Assembly (NCBI GenBank): GCA_034110465.1
Contig: JAWUZD010000009.1
Coordinates: 1-64,000 of the forward strand
DNA length: 64,000 nt
Direction: 5' to 3'
DNA from: Aurantibacter sp034110465
Lineage (GTDB): Bacteria > Bacteroidota > Bacteroidia > Flavobacteriales > Flavobacteriaceae
Part shown: positions 1 through 8,306 of the stretch, piece by piece
How the letters are laid out: each line of letters opens with the position of its first letter
Position numbering within the stretch: position 1 is the first letter of the stretch
Notes under the pieces: generated by a model
What the model was told of the DNA's origin: nothing
The model's input: only the letters and a program-made list of their open reading frames with translations
Database searches by the model: none
Program-made: the position numbers and the translations under genes

Positions 1-306
1 AAAACAGATGCTATTATAGCTGTACAAGGCGCAATACAAACAAACTATGCAGCAGGATTGGCAAGGGCCTACAATGGCAGCGGATATACCGATTGGTTTA
101 TACCCTCAAAAGATGCGTTAAACCAAATGTATCTTAATAAAGATACTTTAGAGGCTACCGCTGGATTTAATGCATTTTCTGATAAATACACGAGTTCTAC
201 AGAGGTAGATAAATATTATGCGTCGGCCCAGCATTTCTACAATGGTGATGCGCACGGCCACGATAAGAGCCAGGAAGACCATGTGCGTGCTGTTCGGGCT
301 TTTTAG
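1..306 (+). CDS. DUF1566 / Lcl-type domain protein, C-terminal end only
   Basis: The reading frame is open from base 1 and stops at TAG 304-306, so the start lies outside the window. About 101 residues are visible. They match the tail of the DUF1566 (Lcl C-terminal / Fibrobacter paralogous) fold: a DWFIPSKDALNQMY segment, then an SSTEVD segment, an aromatic Q-F-NG motif, and the closing VRAVRAF. Such domains are usually found on secreted or surface-attached proteins of Bacteroidota, and their function is unknown. A strong hairpin follows at 413-446. The TTG at base 58 is only an internal codon. Family assignment is fairly secure; the role and the rest of the protein cannot be seen. Confidence 0.7.
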   Translation, partial: KTDAIIAVQGAIQTNYAAGLARAYNGSGYTDWFIPSKDALNQMYLNKDTLEATAGFNAFSDKYTSSTEVDKYYASAQHFYNGDAHGHDKSQEDHVRAVRAF

Positions 307-412
307 TTCTTTATCAATTTAGCGCAGCGTTCTCATGAGTTCCTTTTAATAAAATAAGAATGGGTGCGTTATTTAATTAGTACCGCTTTAGCGGTCGGTT
401 TATAAAAAAAAG

Positions 413-446
413 TATCCCCAAGAATAATAATTTATTCTTGGGGATA
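413..446. terminator. Bidirectional intrinsic terminator
   Basis: A perfect 15-bp stem (413-427 with 432-446, core CCCCAAGAATAA) closes a 4-nt loop. It is followed by TTTT on the plus strand and preceded by an A-run that gives U's on the minus strand. It sits between the converging DUF1566-type and HD-domain genes. The rest of the 307-609 gap shows no ORF or RNA gene that I can recognise. Confidence 0.85.
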
Positions 447-609
447 TTTTGTATACACTCCACGTCTCGAGTTTATTTTTTAAAGATATTGAGAGGCCAA
501 GAATGTTTACACAGCTATTAAAACATGCTCAAATAGCGCACTAAAAAGGCGGACATAATAGTTTTAGATTAAAATAACAACCTTAAATTAAGATGTATTG
601 TTATGAAAA

Positions 610-1272
610 CTACTTTAAACCATCCCATTCATTATAAAACTGCAGCAGATATGTTTCCATAAAAGCGTGTCTTTGTGCGGCTATTTTCTTTCCAGAAGCG
701 TTGTTCATTTGGTCTTTTAATAAGAGCAATTTCTCATAAAAATGATTAAGCGTTGGCGCATCAGAATTTTTATATTGCTCTTTTGTCATATTTAAATCTG
801 GAATAATTTCTGGATCGTACAACGCTCTGTTTTTAAATCCGCCATAATTAAAGCAACGTGCAATACCAATGGCACCAATTGCATCTAACCGGTCTGCATC
901 TTGTACAACTTCTAGCTCTTTAGAGGTAAATTTTTCAGACACTGTATCAAAAGAATTTTTATAAGAAATATGCTGTATTATGTTTACAACATGCTGAATG
1001 ATTTGTTTGCTTACATTTTTGTTTGTAAGAAATTCAGAAGCTATTCTCGGGCCAATAGTTTCATCACCATTATAAAACTTAGGGTCTGCAATATCATGCA
1101 AAAGGGCGGCTAAAGAAACTACAAAAATAGCAACTTTTTCATCTTTAGATATTAGAAGTGCGTTTTTAAATACGCGTTCTACATGAAACCAATCATGCCC
1201 TCCTTCGGCATTTTTTAATTCCTTTTTTACAAAGGCAATGGTAGCGGTAATAGTTTTTTCTTTGTTCATCAT
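610..1272 (-). CDS. HD-domain metal-dependent phosphohydrolase
   Basis: This 220-residue soluble protein belongs to the HD superfamily (YedJ-like group). Visible metal-ligand candidates are H26 and H30 in GHDWFH, the H59-D60 pair in LLHDIADPK, and the aspartates of VQDADRLDAIG (about 125-130). This order, H...HD...D, is that of a complete HD phosphohydrolase active site, which usually cleaves phosphate esters of nucleotides or related metabolites. The substrate cannot be inferred. Its ATG overlaps the stop of the upstream small membrane protein gene (TAATG), so the two are probably co-translated. Confidence 0.85.
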   Translation of the reverse strand: MMNKEKTITATIAFVKKELKNAEGGHDWFHVERVFKNALLISKDEKVAIFVVSLAALLHDIADPKFYNGDETIGPRIASEFLTNKNVSKQIIQHVVNIIQHISYKNSFDTVSEKFTSKELEVVQDADRLDAIGAIGIARCFNYGGFKNRALYDPEIIPDLNMTKEQYKNSDAPTLNHFYEKLLLLKDQMNNASGKKIAAQRHAFMETYLLQFYNEWDGLK

Positions 1273-1505
1273 TATTTTCTTAGCGCTAATTCTTTTGCTA
1301 TTTTTTTTAGTTCAATAAACATATAAATGCCCATGGGAATAAAAAATAATGGTAAAAAAGTATGAAAAGAAACGCCTCTTTCTAACGAAGAGAATATGGC
1401 GAAAACGAGCATTAAAACAAGTATGATACTTTTTACAGCAAACATTATTTTCTGGTTTTTCAATTTCTTTACTAATTCTTCTTTGGTATAAGTAGATAAA
1501 GCCAT
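1272..1505 (-). CDS. Small two-helix membrane protein, unknown function
   Basis: A 77-residue protein starts MALSTYTKEELVKKLKNQK, a charged amphipathic N-terminus. Two hydrophobic segments follow (about residues 22-40 and 48-65), and the C-terminus is lysine-rich (ELKKIAKELALRK). This suggests a helical hairpin in the inner membrane with cytoplasmic ends. Its TAA shares one base with the ATG of the downstream HD hydrolase gene, so the two form an operon on the minus strand. I do not recognise the family. Overlap coupling and a clean ORF support it as a real gene. Confidence 0.7.
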   Translation of the reverse strand: MALSTYTKEELVKKLKNQKIMFAVKSIILVLMLVFAIFSSLERGVSFHTFLPLFFIPMGIYMFIELKKIAKELALRK

Positions 1506-1527
1506 AAAATTAATTTTAGTAAAAATA

Positions 1528-1557
1528 AAAAATCCACTCTAAATAGAGTGGATTTTT
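1528..1557. terminator. Terminator after the bacilliredoxin gene
   Basis: The arms 1528-1540 and 1545-1557 (core ATCCACTCT / AGAGTGGAT) form a 13-bp stem with a 4-nt loop. The flanking A and T runs give a U-tract on the minus strand, downstream of the bacilliredoxin stop at 1599. It also separates that gene from the small membrane protein gene that starts at 1505. Confidence 0.85.
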
Positions 1558-1598
1558 GTTTTGATTTTTGATTCTAAAAAGTCTTGCCTCTTAAAAGA

Positions 1599-2009
1599 CT
1601 AACAAAACTCGTCATAAGCTTGCGCTAAATTCTGAGCAATCATTTGTGCAGATCTACCTTCTATATGATGGCGTTCTAGCATGTGTACTAAGTTACCATC
1701 TTTAAACAATGCAATTGCTGGCGAAGATGCTGGAAAAGGAATCATAAACTCTCTTGCTTTTTGTGTAGATTCTTTTTCTACACCTGCAAAAACAGTTGTT
1801 AAGTTGGTAGGTGTCTTTTCGGCACCTAAAGAAGCAATTGCTCCTGGTCTAGCAGTACCGGCTGCACAACCACAAACCGAGTTTACCATTACCAAAGTTG
1901 TTCCTTCTTTAGACATTGCGTTATCAACGTCTTTACTTGTATATAATGCTTCAAAACCTGCGTTAGTTAATTCTTCGCGCATTGGTTTTACTAATTCTTC
2001 TGGATACAT
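1599..2009 (-). CDS. BrxA/BrxB-family bacilliredoxin (YphP-like)
   Basis: From the ATG at 2007-2009 the protein is 136 residues and begins MYPEELVKPMREEL, as in most family members. The redox motif C46-G47-C48 lies in VNSVCGCAAGTARPG, the diagnostic CGC signature of DUF1094/YphP proteins. In Firmicutes these remove bacillithiol from oxidised proteins; in Bacteroidota the thiol partner is less clear. The frame stays open upstream to an ATG at 2054, but that would place the start upstream of the likely -7 box (2031-2038) and add a non-conserved hydrophobic stretch, so I reject it. A terminator lies at 1528-1557. Confidence 0.92.
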   Translation of the reverse strand: MYPEELVKPMREELTNAGFEALYTSKDVDNAMSKEGTTLVMVNSVCGCAAGTARPGAIASLGAEKTPTNLTTVFAGVEKESTQKAREFMIPFPASSPAIALFKDGNLVHMLERHHIEGRSAQMIAQNLAQAYDEFC

Positions 2010-2030
2010 AATTATTATAATTTTAAAAGG

Positions 2031-2061
2031 CAAAGGTAAGAATAAGTTCATCAAAAGTCAA
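2031..2061 (-). promoter_or_regulatory. Bacteroidota-type promoter of the bacilliredoxin gene
   Basis: On the minus strand, TTG (2061-2059), a 20-nt spacer and TACCTTTG (2038-2031) match the Bacteroidota sigma-A consensus TTG / TAnnTTTG. The -7 box ends about 21 nt before the chosen ATG at 2009. Confidence 0.6.
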
Positions 2062-2140
2062 CTTTATAGAAATACTTGTTGCAATGGAAACATCAATAAA
2101 ATTGATATGCACATATGCACCTTAAAAATGCTACTTTTCA

Positions 2141-2148
2141 TACCTTTG
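2141..2148 (+). promoter_or_regulatory. -7 box of the TerB/DnaJ gene
   Basis: TACCTTTG matches TAnnTTTG exactly and ends 20 nt before the ATG at 2169. I see no TTG at the proper upstream distance, so only the -7 element is supported. Confidence 0.45.
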
Positions 2149-2168
2149 AAAAAATAGATAAATAAATT

Positions 2169-2930
2169 ATGGGAAGTTTTACAAAATGGTTAGGAGCAGG
2201 GTTGGGATTTACTTTTGGGGGTCCTATTGGAGCTGCTTTAGGGTTTGCAATTGGTAGCTTTGTAGACGGTTTTTCTGCATCAGATTTAACTGAAGAACAA
2301 AGAGCATACCAACAAAATGCTGGCAACAATAGAGGCCGTGGTGCAGATACGCAATCTGGAGATTTTGAAATGAGTTTATTGGTGCTAGCATCTATTGTTA
2401 TCAAGGCAGATGGTAAAATAGACCAGAAAGAGTTAGATTTTGTGAGAACACAATTTACAGGAATGTACGGTGAAGAACGTGCCAGCAATGCTTTTAAACT
2501 TTTTAAAGGAATTGTTAAAAAAGAGATTTCTGCAAGACAAGTTTGTATGCAAATAAGAAGTCATATGCCACATGCGTCTCGTTTACAATTGCTTCATTTC
2601 TTATTTGGCATTGCCAAAGCAGATGGTTTTGTTACAGAGAGTGAAGTCGAAGAAATAAGAAAAATTGCAGGTTATTTGTATATAAATGACAGAGATTATA
2701 CGTCTATAAAAGCGATGTTTTATGACGAAGCTGATAATGCATACAAGATTTTAGAAATTACTAAAGACGCTTCTACAGATGAGATTAAGAAGGCGTATAG
2801 AAGAATGGTAAAAAAATACCATCCAGATAAATTACAAGGCTTGGGTGAAGAGCATTTAAAAGGAGCAAATGAGAAGTTTCAAAGCATACAAGAGGCATAT
2901 GATAGAGTAAAGAAAGAAAAAGGAATGTAA
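2169..2930 (+). CDS. TerB- and J-domain co-chaperone, DjlA-like
   Basis: The 253-residue protein has three parts. Residues 1-34 are glycine- and alanine-rich (GAGLGFTFGGPIGAALGFAIG) and look like a glycine-zipper membrane segment. Residues about 60-175 form an all-helical TerB-like domain with two repeated ADGxV/I acidic turns (KADGKID and KADGFVT). Residues about 188-250 are a J domain with the invariant HPD at 218-220, which stimulates the ATPase of DnaK. This is the domain order of DjlA, a membrane-anchored DnaK co-chaperone. The gene is single and has its own likely promoter. Confidence 0.88.
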   Translation: MGSFTKWLGAGLGFTFGGPIGAALGFAIGSFVDGFSASDLTEEQRAYQQNAGNNRGRGADTQSGDFEMSLLVLASIVIKADGKIDQKELDFVRTQFTGMYGEERASNAFKLFKGIVKKEISARQVCMQIRSHMPHASRLQLLHFLFGIAKADGFVTESEVEEIRKIAGYLYINDRDYTSIKAMFYDEADNAYKILEITKDASTDEIKKAYRRMVKKYHPDKLQGLGEEHLKGANEKFQSIQEAYDRVKKEKGM

Positions 2931-3068
2931 GCTATCGTTTAAAAGACTTTATTTTTTATTGCTTTTATACCAAGAAGGTCTGTTTGTAATTTCTTTGTTA
3001 TTTTGTAATGACTTCATATTCAAATTAAAAAAGAGTAAAAGGCGAACCCTTTAAATGTTTTTCTTCTA

Positions 3069-3108
3069 AAAGTTACCACCTAAATTTCTTTGGAACGCGG
3101 TAACTTTG
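3069..3108 (+). promoter_or_regulatory. Likely ileS promoter with inverted repeat
   Basis: TAACTTTG at 3101-3108 fits the TAnnTTTG -7 consensus, about 68 nt before the ileS ATG. The 9-bp arms AAAGTTACC (3069-3077) and GGTAACTTT (3099-3107) form an inverted repeat whose right arm covers the -7 box. This could be an operator or chance. No good TTG is found at the expected spacing. The rest of the 2931-3175 gap shows nothing else that I recognise. Confidence 0.4.
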
Positions 3109-3175
3109 CTCCTTAATTTCTCTATCAAACTCAAAAAATTGATTAATTTCGCTTTTTTATAAGAAAAGATAGATT

Positions 3176-6100
3176 ATGAGCGCGAAATTTCCTGAGTATA
3201 AAGGTCTTGACTTGCCAAAAGTAGCAGAAGAAATTCTAAATTACTGGCAAGAGAATAACATATTTGAAAAAAGTGTAACCAGTAGAGAAGGTGCAGAACC
3301 TTATGTTTTCTTTGAAGGACCTCCTTCAGCAAACGGATTACCAGGAGTTCATCATGTTTTAGCACGTGCTATTAAAGATATTTTTCCGCGTTATAAAACC
3401 ATGAAAGGTTTTCAAGTAAAACGAAAAGCAGGTTGGGATACGCATGGTTTGCCCATAGAGTTAGGCGTAGAAAAAGAATTAGGAATTACAAAAGAAGACA
3501 TTGGAAAGAAAATTTCTGTAGAAGATTACAATGCAGCATGTAGAACGGCAGTTATGCGGTACACAGGAATTTGGAATGATTTAACAGAGAAAATGGGGTA
3601 TTGGGTAGATATGGAAGACCCATATATTACCTATGAACCAAAATATATGGAATCTGTTTGGTGGTTGCTAAAAGAGATTTATAATAAAAAATTAATTTAC
3701 AAAGGCTATACAATTCAGCCCTATTCGCCAAAAGCGGGTACAGGTTTAAGTTCTCACGAACTAAATCAGCCAGGTACCTACCAAGATGTAACAGACACTA
3801 CCGTAGTTGCACAATTTAAGGCCGTACAAAATACCTTGCCAGACTTTTTACAAAATGAAGGAACGGTTTATTTTTTAGCTTGGACTACCACACCTTGGAC
3901 GTTGCCAAGTAATACTGCATTAACGGTTGGTGCTAAAATTGAATATGTTTTAGTAAATACATTCAATCAATATACATTCGAACCCACAAAAGTAATTTTA
4001 GCTAAAAAATTAGTTGGAAAACAATTCGCAGGTAAAAATAATTTTCAAGTTGAAGATGCAGGTGCTTTAAATGGCTATAATTCTGGTGACAAAAAAATTC
4101 CTTTTTACGTAGTAAAAGAATTTATTGGTAAAGATTTAGTAGACATAAGATACGAACAAATTTTAGACTACTGTCTTCCAAACGACAATCCAGAAGATGC
4201 TTTTAGAGTAATTACTGGAGATTTTGTAACTACAGAAGACGGAACAGGAATTGTGCACACGGCGCCAACTTTTGGAGCAGATGATGCCGTTGTTTGTAAG
4301 CAAGCAGTACCTCCAATTCCACCAATGTTGGTAAAAGATGAAAATGACAACTTAGTTCCGTTGGTAAATTTACAAGGAAAATTTAGACCAGAATTGGGAG
4401 AATTCGCTGGTAAATACGTAAAGAACGAATATTATGCAGATGGCGAAGCACCAGAGAGATCTATGGATGTTGAGCTAGCGATTAAATTAAAAACAGAAAA
4501 CAAAGCCTTTAAGGTAGAAAAATACAAGCACAGTTATCCTAATTGTTGGCGTACCGATAAACCAATTTTATACTACCCGTTAGATTCTTGGTTTATTAAA
4601 GTAACCGATGTAAAAGATAGAATGCACAGTTTAAATAAAACCATTAACTCGAAACCAGAATCTACATGAACTGGGCGTTTTGGAAACTGGTTTGCAAATG
4701 AAAATCATTGGAATTTATCGCGTTCGCGTTATTGGGGAATTCCTTTACCAATTTGGAGAACAGAAGACGGAAAAGAAGAAGTTTGTATTGGTTCTGTTGA
4801 AGAATTAAAAGCGGAAATGGCAAAAGCAGTTTCTGCTGGCGTTTTAGCAAAAGATATATTTGAAGATTTCGTAGTAGGCGATAATTCGGAAGAAAACTAC
4901 GCAAAATTAGATTTACATAAAAATATAGTTGATGAAATTACCTTAGTTTCAGCATCTGGTCAACCTATGAAACGTGAAAGCGATTTAATAGATGTTTGGT
5001 TCGATTCTGGTTCTATGCCTTATGCACAATGGCATTATCCATTTGAAAACAAGGAATTAATTGACGATAATAAATCGTTCCCAGCAGATTTTATTGCTGA
5101 AGGTGTAGATCAAACCAGAGGTTGGTTTTATACACTTCACGCTATTTCTACAATGGTTTTCGATTCTGTAGCATACAAAAATGTAGTATCTAACGGATTA
5201 GTGTTAGATAAAAACGGACAGAAAATGTCTAAACGTTTAGGCAACGCAGCAGATCCATTTACGACGCTAGAAACGTATGGTGCAGATGCAACACGTTGGT
5301 ATATGATTTCTAACGCCAATCCTTGGGACAATTTAAAGTTCGATTTAGATGGTATAGAAGAAGTAAAACGTAAGTTTTTTGGAACACTTTACAACACATA
5401 TTCTTTCTTTCAACTCTATACAAATATTGATGGATTCTCTTATTCGGAAGCAGATATTCCTTTAAACGAAAGACCAGAATTAGACCGTTGGATTTTAAGT
5501 GAATTACATACATTAATAGAAAAAGTAGATGCTTTTTACGCAGAATATGAGCCTACAAAAGCAGCAAGAGCAATTTCTAACTTTACACAAGATTTTGTTA
5601 GTAACTGGTTTGTTCGTTTAAGTAGAAGACGTTTCTGGAAAGGTGATTATCAAACCGATAAAATTTCGGCATACCAAACACTTTATACCTGTATGGAAAC
5701 TATTGCAAAGTTAGGCGCACCAATTGCACCTTTCTTTATGGATAGATTGTACTTAGATTTAAATAAAGTGACTAATAAGGAAACGTTTGAAAGTGTTCAT
5801 TTAGCAGATTTTCCTGTGTTTGATCCTGCTTTTGTAGATAAGAGTTTAGAACGTAAAATGGAAAATGCACAAACTATTTCATCTTTAGTCTTATCATTAA
5901 GAGCAAAAGAAAAAATAAAAGTACGTCAACCATTACAAAAAATAATGATTCCTGTTGATTCAGAACAGCAAAAAGAAGAGATTTTAGCGGTATCAGATTT
6001 AATCAAACACGAAGTTAATATTAAAGAAATTGAGATATTAACAGATGCTTCAGATATCTTAGTGAAGCAAATCAAGCCAAATTTCAAAACTTTAGGACCA

Positions 6101-6583
6101 CGTTTTGGAAAAGATATGAAGCTGATAGCTAACAAGATAAACAGCTTAACTGCAGACGATATTAAAACTATTGAACAAAAAGGGAAGTTAGATGTCGACT
6201 GTAATGGAAAAATTATTACTTTAGAACGTACGGATGTAGAGATTACATCTCAAGATATTGAAGGTTGGTTGGTTGCAAATGAAGGTGCAATTACCGTGGC
6301 ACTAGATGTTACTATAAACGATGAATTACGTGAAGAAGGAATTGCTAGAGAATTAGTAAACCGTATTCAAAATTTACGTAAAGATTCTGGTTTTGAGGTA
6401 ACAGATAGAATTAATGTAGAAATTAAAAAAGTACAGCAAATAATTAAAGCTGTAAATGCTAATTTAGAATACATTAAAGCCGAAACACTAACCGATAATA
6501 TTGATTTAGTAGATAATGTTAATAACGGTACAGAAGTTGTGTTTGACGATGTAGAAACCATCTTAGGTATCAGTAAAATTTAA
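3176..6583 (+). CDS. ileS: Isoleucine--tRNA ligase, interrupted by an in-frame TGA
   Basis: The frame encodes a class I synthetase of 1135 residues if the TGA at 4667-4669 is read through. This is a normal length for Bacteroidota IleRS. Landmarks are the HIGH-motif region (GLPGVHHVLAR, with G57-V-H-H60 in place of HxGH), the WDTHGLPIE block, the editing domain, RSRYWGIPLP after the break, a second DVWFDSGS block, KMSKR at 5222-5236, and a C-terminal anticodon-binding region. The sequence on both sides of the TGA is in the same frame and fully IleRS-like. A single base change of a glycine codon (GGA to TGA) in the conserved TGxGRFGNW segment therefore explains the break. The first in-frame ATG after it is 4817, with no promoter or ribosome site. 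The pieces would be 497 and 588 residues. IleRS is normally essential, so a sequence error, strain heterogeneity or readthrough are all open. A DksA-like gene follows 4 nt later. Confidence 0.9.
4667..4669 (+). other. In-frame TGA in ileS
   Basis: The codons read TCT ACA TGA ACT GGG CGT TTT GGA, giving S-T-stop-T-G-R-F-G. Flavobacterial homologues have Gly at the stop position, so a G-to-T change in GGA is the simplest cause. TGA serves as a normal stop elsewhere in the window (umuC 42182-42184, atpZ 58544-58546), so a genome-wide code change is not supported. Confidence 0.9.
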
Positions 6584-6587
6584 AAAT

Positions 6588-6968
6588 ATGTCACAAGAAA
6601 CAACAGTAAGATATTCAGACGCAAATTTAGCAGAATTCAAAGCGATAATTATTGAAAAAATAGATCACGCTAAGCACGATTTAGAATTAATTAAAAGTGC
6701 TTATATGAACGACCACAATAATGGTACAGAAGACACATCTCCAACGTTTAAGTCGTTTGATGATGGTAGTGCTGTAAACAGTAAAGAGTCTAATAGTCAA
6801 TTAGCAATTAGACAAGAAAAATTTATACGCGATTTAAACAATGCTTTAGTTAGAATACAAAACAAAACCTATGGTATTTGTCGTGTAACTGGAAAACTAA
6901 TAAATAAAGACCGTTTAAAAATAGTGCCTCACGCTACATTAAGTATTGAAGCAAAAAATATGCAGTAA
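6588..6968 (+). CDS. TraR/DksA-family protein with reduced zinc-finger motif
   Basis: The protein has 126 residues. The N-terminal half is a charged helical region (about 10-60), and the C-terminal segment YGICRVTGKLINKDRL, then PHATLSIEAK, aligns with the DksA C4 zinc finger and its exit helix. Only one cysteine (in GICRVTGK) is present, where classical DksA has four, so a zinc site of the usual kind cannot form. Cysteine-poor DksA relatives do exist. DksA proteins act in the secondary channel of RNA polymerase. The gene begins 4 nt after ileS and probably shares its transcript. Confidence 0.82.
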   Translation: MSQETTVRYSDANLAEFKAIIIEKIDHAKHDLELIKSAYMNDHNNGTEDTSPTFKSFDDGSAVNSKESNSQLAIRQEKFIRDLNNALVRIQNKTYGICRVTGKLINKDRLKIVPHATLSIEAKNMQ

Positions 6969-6989
6969 GCATTTAATACTTGCTAAAAC

Positions 6990-7076
6990 GAATAAACAGG
7001 TTATCTAAAAGTATTAATTTTAAATCTTAGAAGGAATTTTAATGATTTTAAAAACTTTAGATAACCTGTTCTTATT
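6990..7076 (+). terminator. Long-stem hairpin between the DksA-like gene and lspA
   Basis: A perfect 15-bp inverted repeat (6995-7009 with 7056-7070, core AACAGGTTATCTAAA) encloses a 46-nt AT-rich loop and is extended by AATAA/TTATT beyond a mismatch. The T-rich stretch 7071-7078 follows. It could end the ileS transcript or act as a processing or attenuation element ahead of lspA, which starts 16 nt later. The long loop is unusual for a simple terminator. Confidence 0.55.
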
Positions 7077-7091
7077 TTAAACAATGAACTT

Positions 7092-7712
7092 ATGTCTTTA
7101 AAAAAAGCGACATTTTTTATTATTATCATTCTGTTACTAGATCAGATTTCTAAGTTTTATGTGAAAACACATTTTGTTTTAGGTGAAGATGTTCAGGTTT
7201 TTAATTGGTTTAAAATTTATTTTGTAGAAAACAAAGGAATGGCTTGGGGAACTAAATTAAGCGACATTTTTACGTTTATAGACGATAGAACAGCAAAAAC
7301 ATGTTTAACTGTTTTTAGGCTCTTTGCTATTGTAGGAATTGGTTATTGGTTACAACAAACTTTAAAAAAACAAGGACCTAGAATATTATTAATAGCACTT
7401 GTTTTTGTTTTTGCAGGTGCTTTAGGCAATATTATAGATTCTGTATTTTATGGTGTTTTATTTAACGACAGTACAACACAAGTAGCATCGTTTTTACCAA
7501 CAGAAGGTGGATACAATACACTTTTACACGGTAATGTTGTAGATATGCTTTATTTTCCATTATGGAAAGGTTATTTACCAGAATGGATTCCAAGTATTGG
7601 CGGAGACTATTTTACGTTTTTCGAACCCGTTTTTAATATTGCAGATGTGGCTATTAGTATTGGGTTTTGTATTTTAATTTTCTGGAATAAAAAGGCTTTT
7701 CCTAGTGATTAA
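7092..7712 (+). CDS. lspA: Lipoprotein signal peptidase (signal peptidase II)
   Basis: LspA cleaves prolipoproteins in the inner membrane just before the lipid-modified cysteine. The 206-residue protein shows the expected four membrane segments (about 7-23, 72-90, 98-118, 182-200). Its two catalytic aspartates are visible: D116 in GNIIDS and D185 in FNIADVAIS. It is longer than the E. coli enzyme (about 164 residues) because of inserts before and between the conserved blocks, which is common in Bacteroidota. Its substrates here would include the several lipoproteins of this window (M23 protein, DUF4270, SGNH, SprE). Confidence 0.95.
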   Translation: MSLKKATFFIIIILLLDQISKFYVKTHFVLGEDVQVFNWFKIYFVENKGMAWGTKLSDIFTFIDDRTAKTCLTVFRLFAIVGIGYWLQQTLKKQGPRILLIALVFVFAGALGNIIDSVFYGVLFNDSTTQVASFLPTEGGYNTLLHGNVVDMLYFPLWKGYLPEWIPSIGGDYFTFFEPVFNIADVAISIGFCILIFWNKKAFPSD

Positions 7713-7739
7713 ATAATTAGTTTTCGCGATAGTTAAGGC

Positions 7740-8306
7740 TTAACAGAATTCAAACACTTCATCTGGCGTAACACAATAATCAAGCTTAATATCGGTTTTA
7801 GAAACGTCTTTAATTTCAGGTTCTGGTTTAAAAAAAGATAACCCAATTTTAATACAATTAGGATTGCATTCAGTTAAAAACCGATCGTAAAAACCTTTCC
7901 CGTAGCCAATTCTATTTCCTTTAGTATCGAATGCTAAAAGTGGAATAAAAACCACTTCAATTTTAGAATTATCTATTTCTATACCATCAATTGGTTCTGG
8001 GATTCCGTAATTATTGATGGCAATTTTAGTATTATCTTGAAGCAGAAAACTCGTCATTTTAAACGACTCAAAATCACTTTTAGAAATAATACAATGTTTG
8101 TCTTTTCCTTGTAGAATATGTAAAATATATTCGGTATTAATTTCCTTTTGATTTACTATAGGTAAAAAAACGTGGTAATAGTTTTTATCCCATATAGTTA
8201 ATCCAAGAAGTTTATTAGCTATTGCTATACTGTAGGATTCTATGTGGTTTTGAGTTAAAACTGTACGCTTAGATTTGTAAGATTTACGTAATTCAGCTTT
8301 AGTCAT
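7740..8306 (-). CDS. 5-formyltetrahydrofolate cyclo-ligase
   Basis: This enzyme converts 5-formyl-THF to 5,10-methenyl-THF using ATP. The 188-residue protein has the family hallmarks: a basic N-terminus (KAELRKSYKSKR), a PL-LAFD segment (FIPLLAFDTKGNRIGYGKG), and the GKGFYDRFL motif that binds substrate and nucleotide. Its ATG lies inside the end of the upstream M14-type deacylase gene (8-nt overlap, 8299-8306), so it is the last gene of a four-gene minus-strand operon. Identification is secure. Why it is coupled to a RimK-type ligase operon is unclear. Confidence 0.95.
   Translation of the reverse strand: MTKAELRKSYKSKRTVLTQNHIESYSIAIANKLLGLTIWDKNYYHVFLPIVNQKEINTEYILHILQGKDKHCIISKSDFESFKMTSFLLQDNTKIAINNYGIPEPIDGIEIDNSKIEVVFIPLLAFDTKGNRIGYGKGFYDRFLTECNPNCIKIGLSFFKPEPEIKDVSKTDIKLDYCVTPDEVFEFC

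Noticed and set aside
2010..2054. An earlier start for the bacilliredoxin gene
   Set aside because: The promoter -7 box at 2031-2038 lies inside this extension, and the family begins with MYPEELV.
1681..2157. A 158-codon plus-strand ORF opposite the bacilliredoxin gene
   Set aside because: It is antisense to a clear CGC-motif gene with a good promoter and has no domain of its own.
3176..3365. T-box or other amino-acid riboswitch before ileS
   Set aside because: No T-box motif or stem I was recognised, and this type of control is not expected in this phylum.
4667..4669. TGA recoded as glycine throughout the genome
   Set aside because: TGA ends umuC (42182-42184) and atpZ (58544-58546) in normal overlap positions, so it still acts as a stop.
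4667..4669. Frameshift as the cause of the ileS break
   Set aside because: Both parts lie in the same reading frame, so only the stop codon interrupts them.
4667..4669. Selenocysteine at the ileS TGA
   Set aside because: Homologues have glycine there, not cysteine, and no clear stem-loop follows at the expected place.
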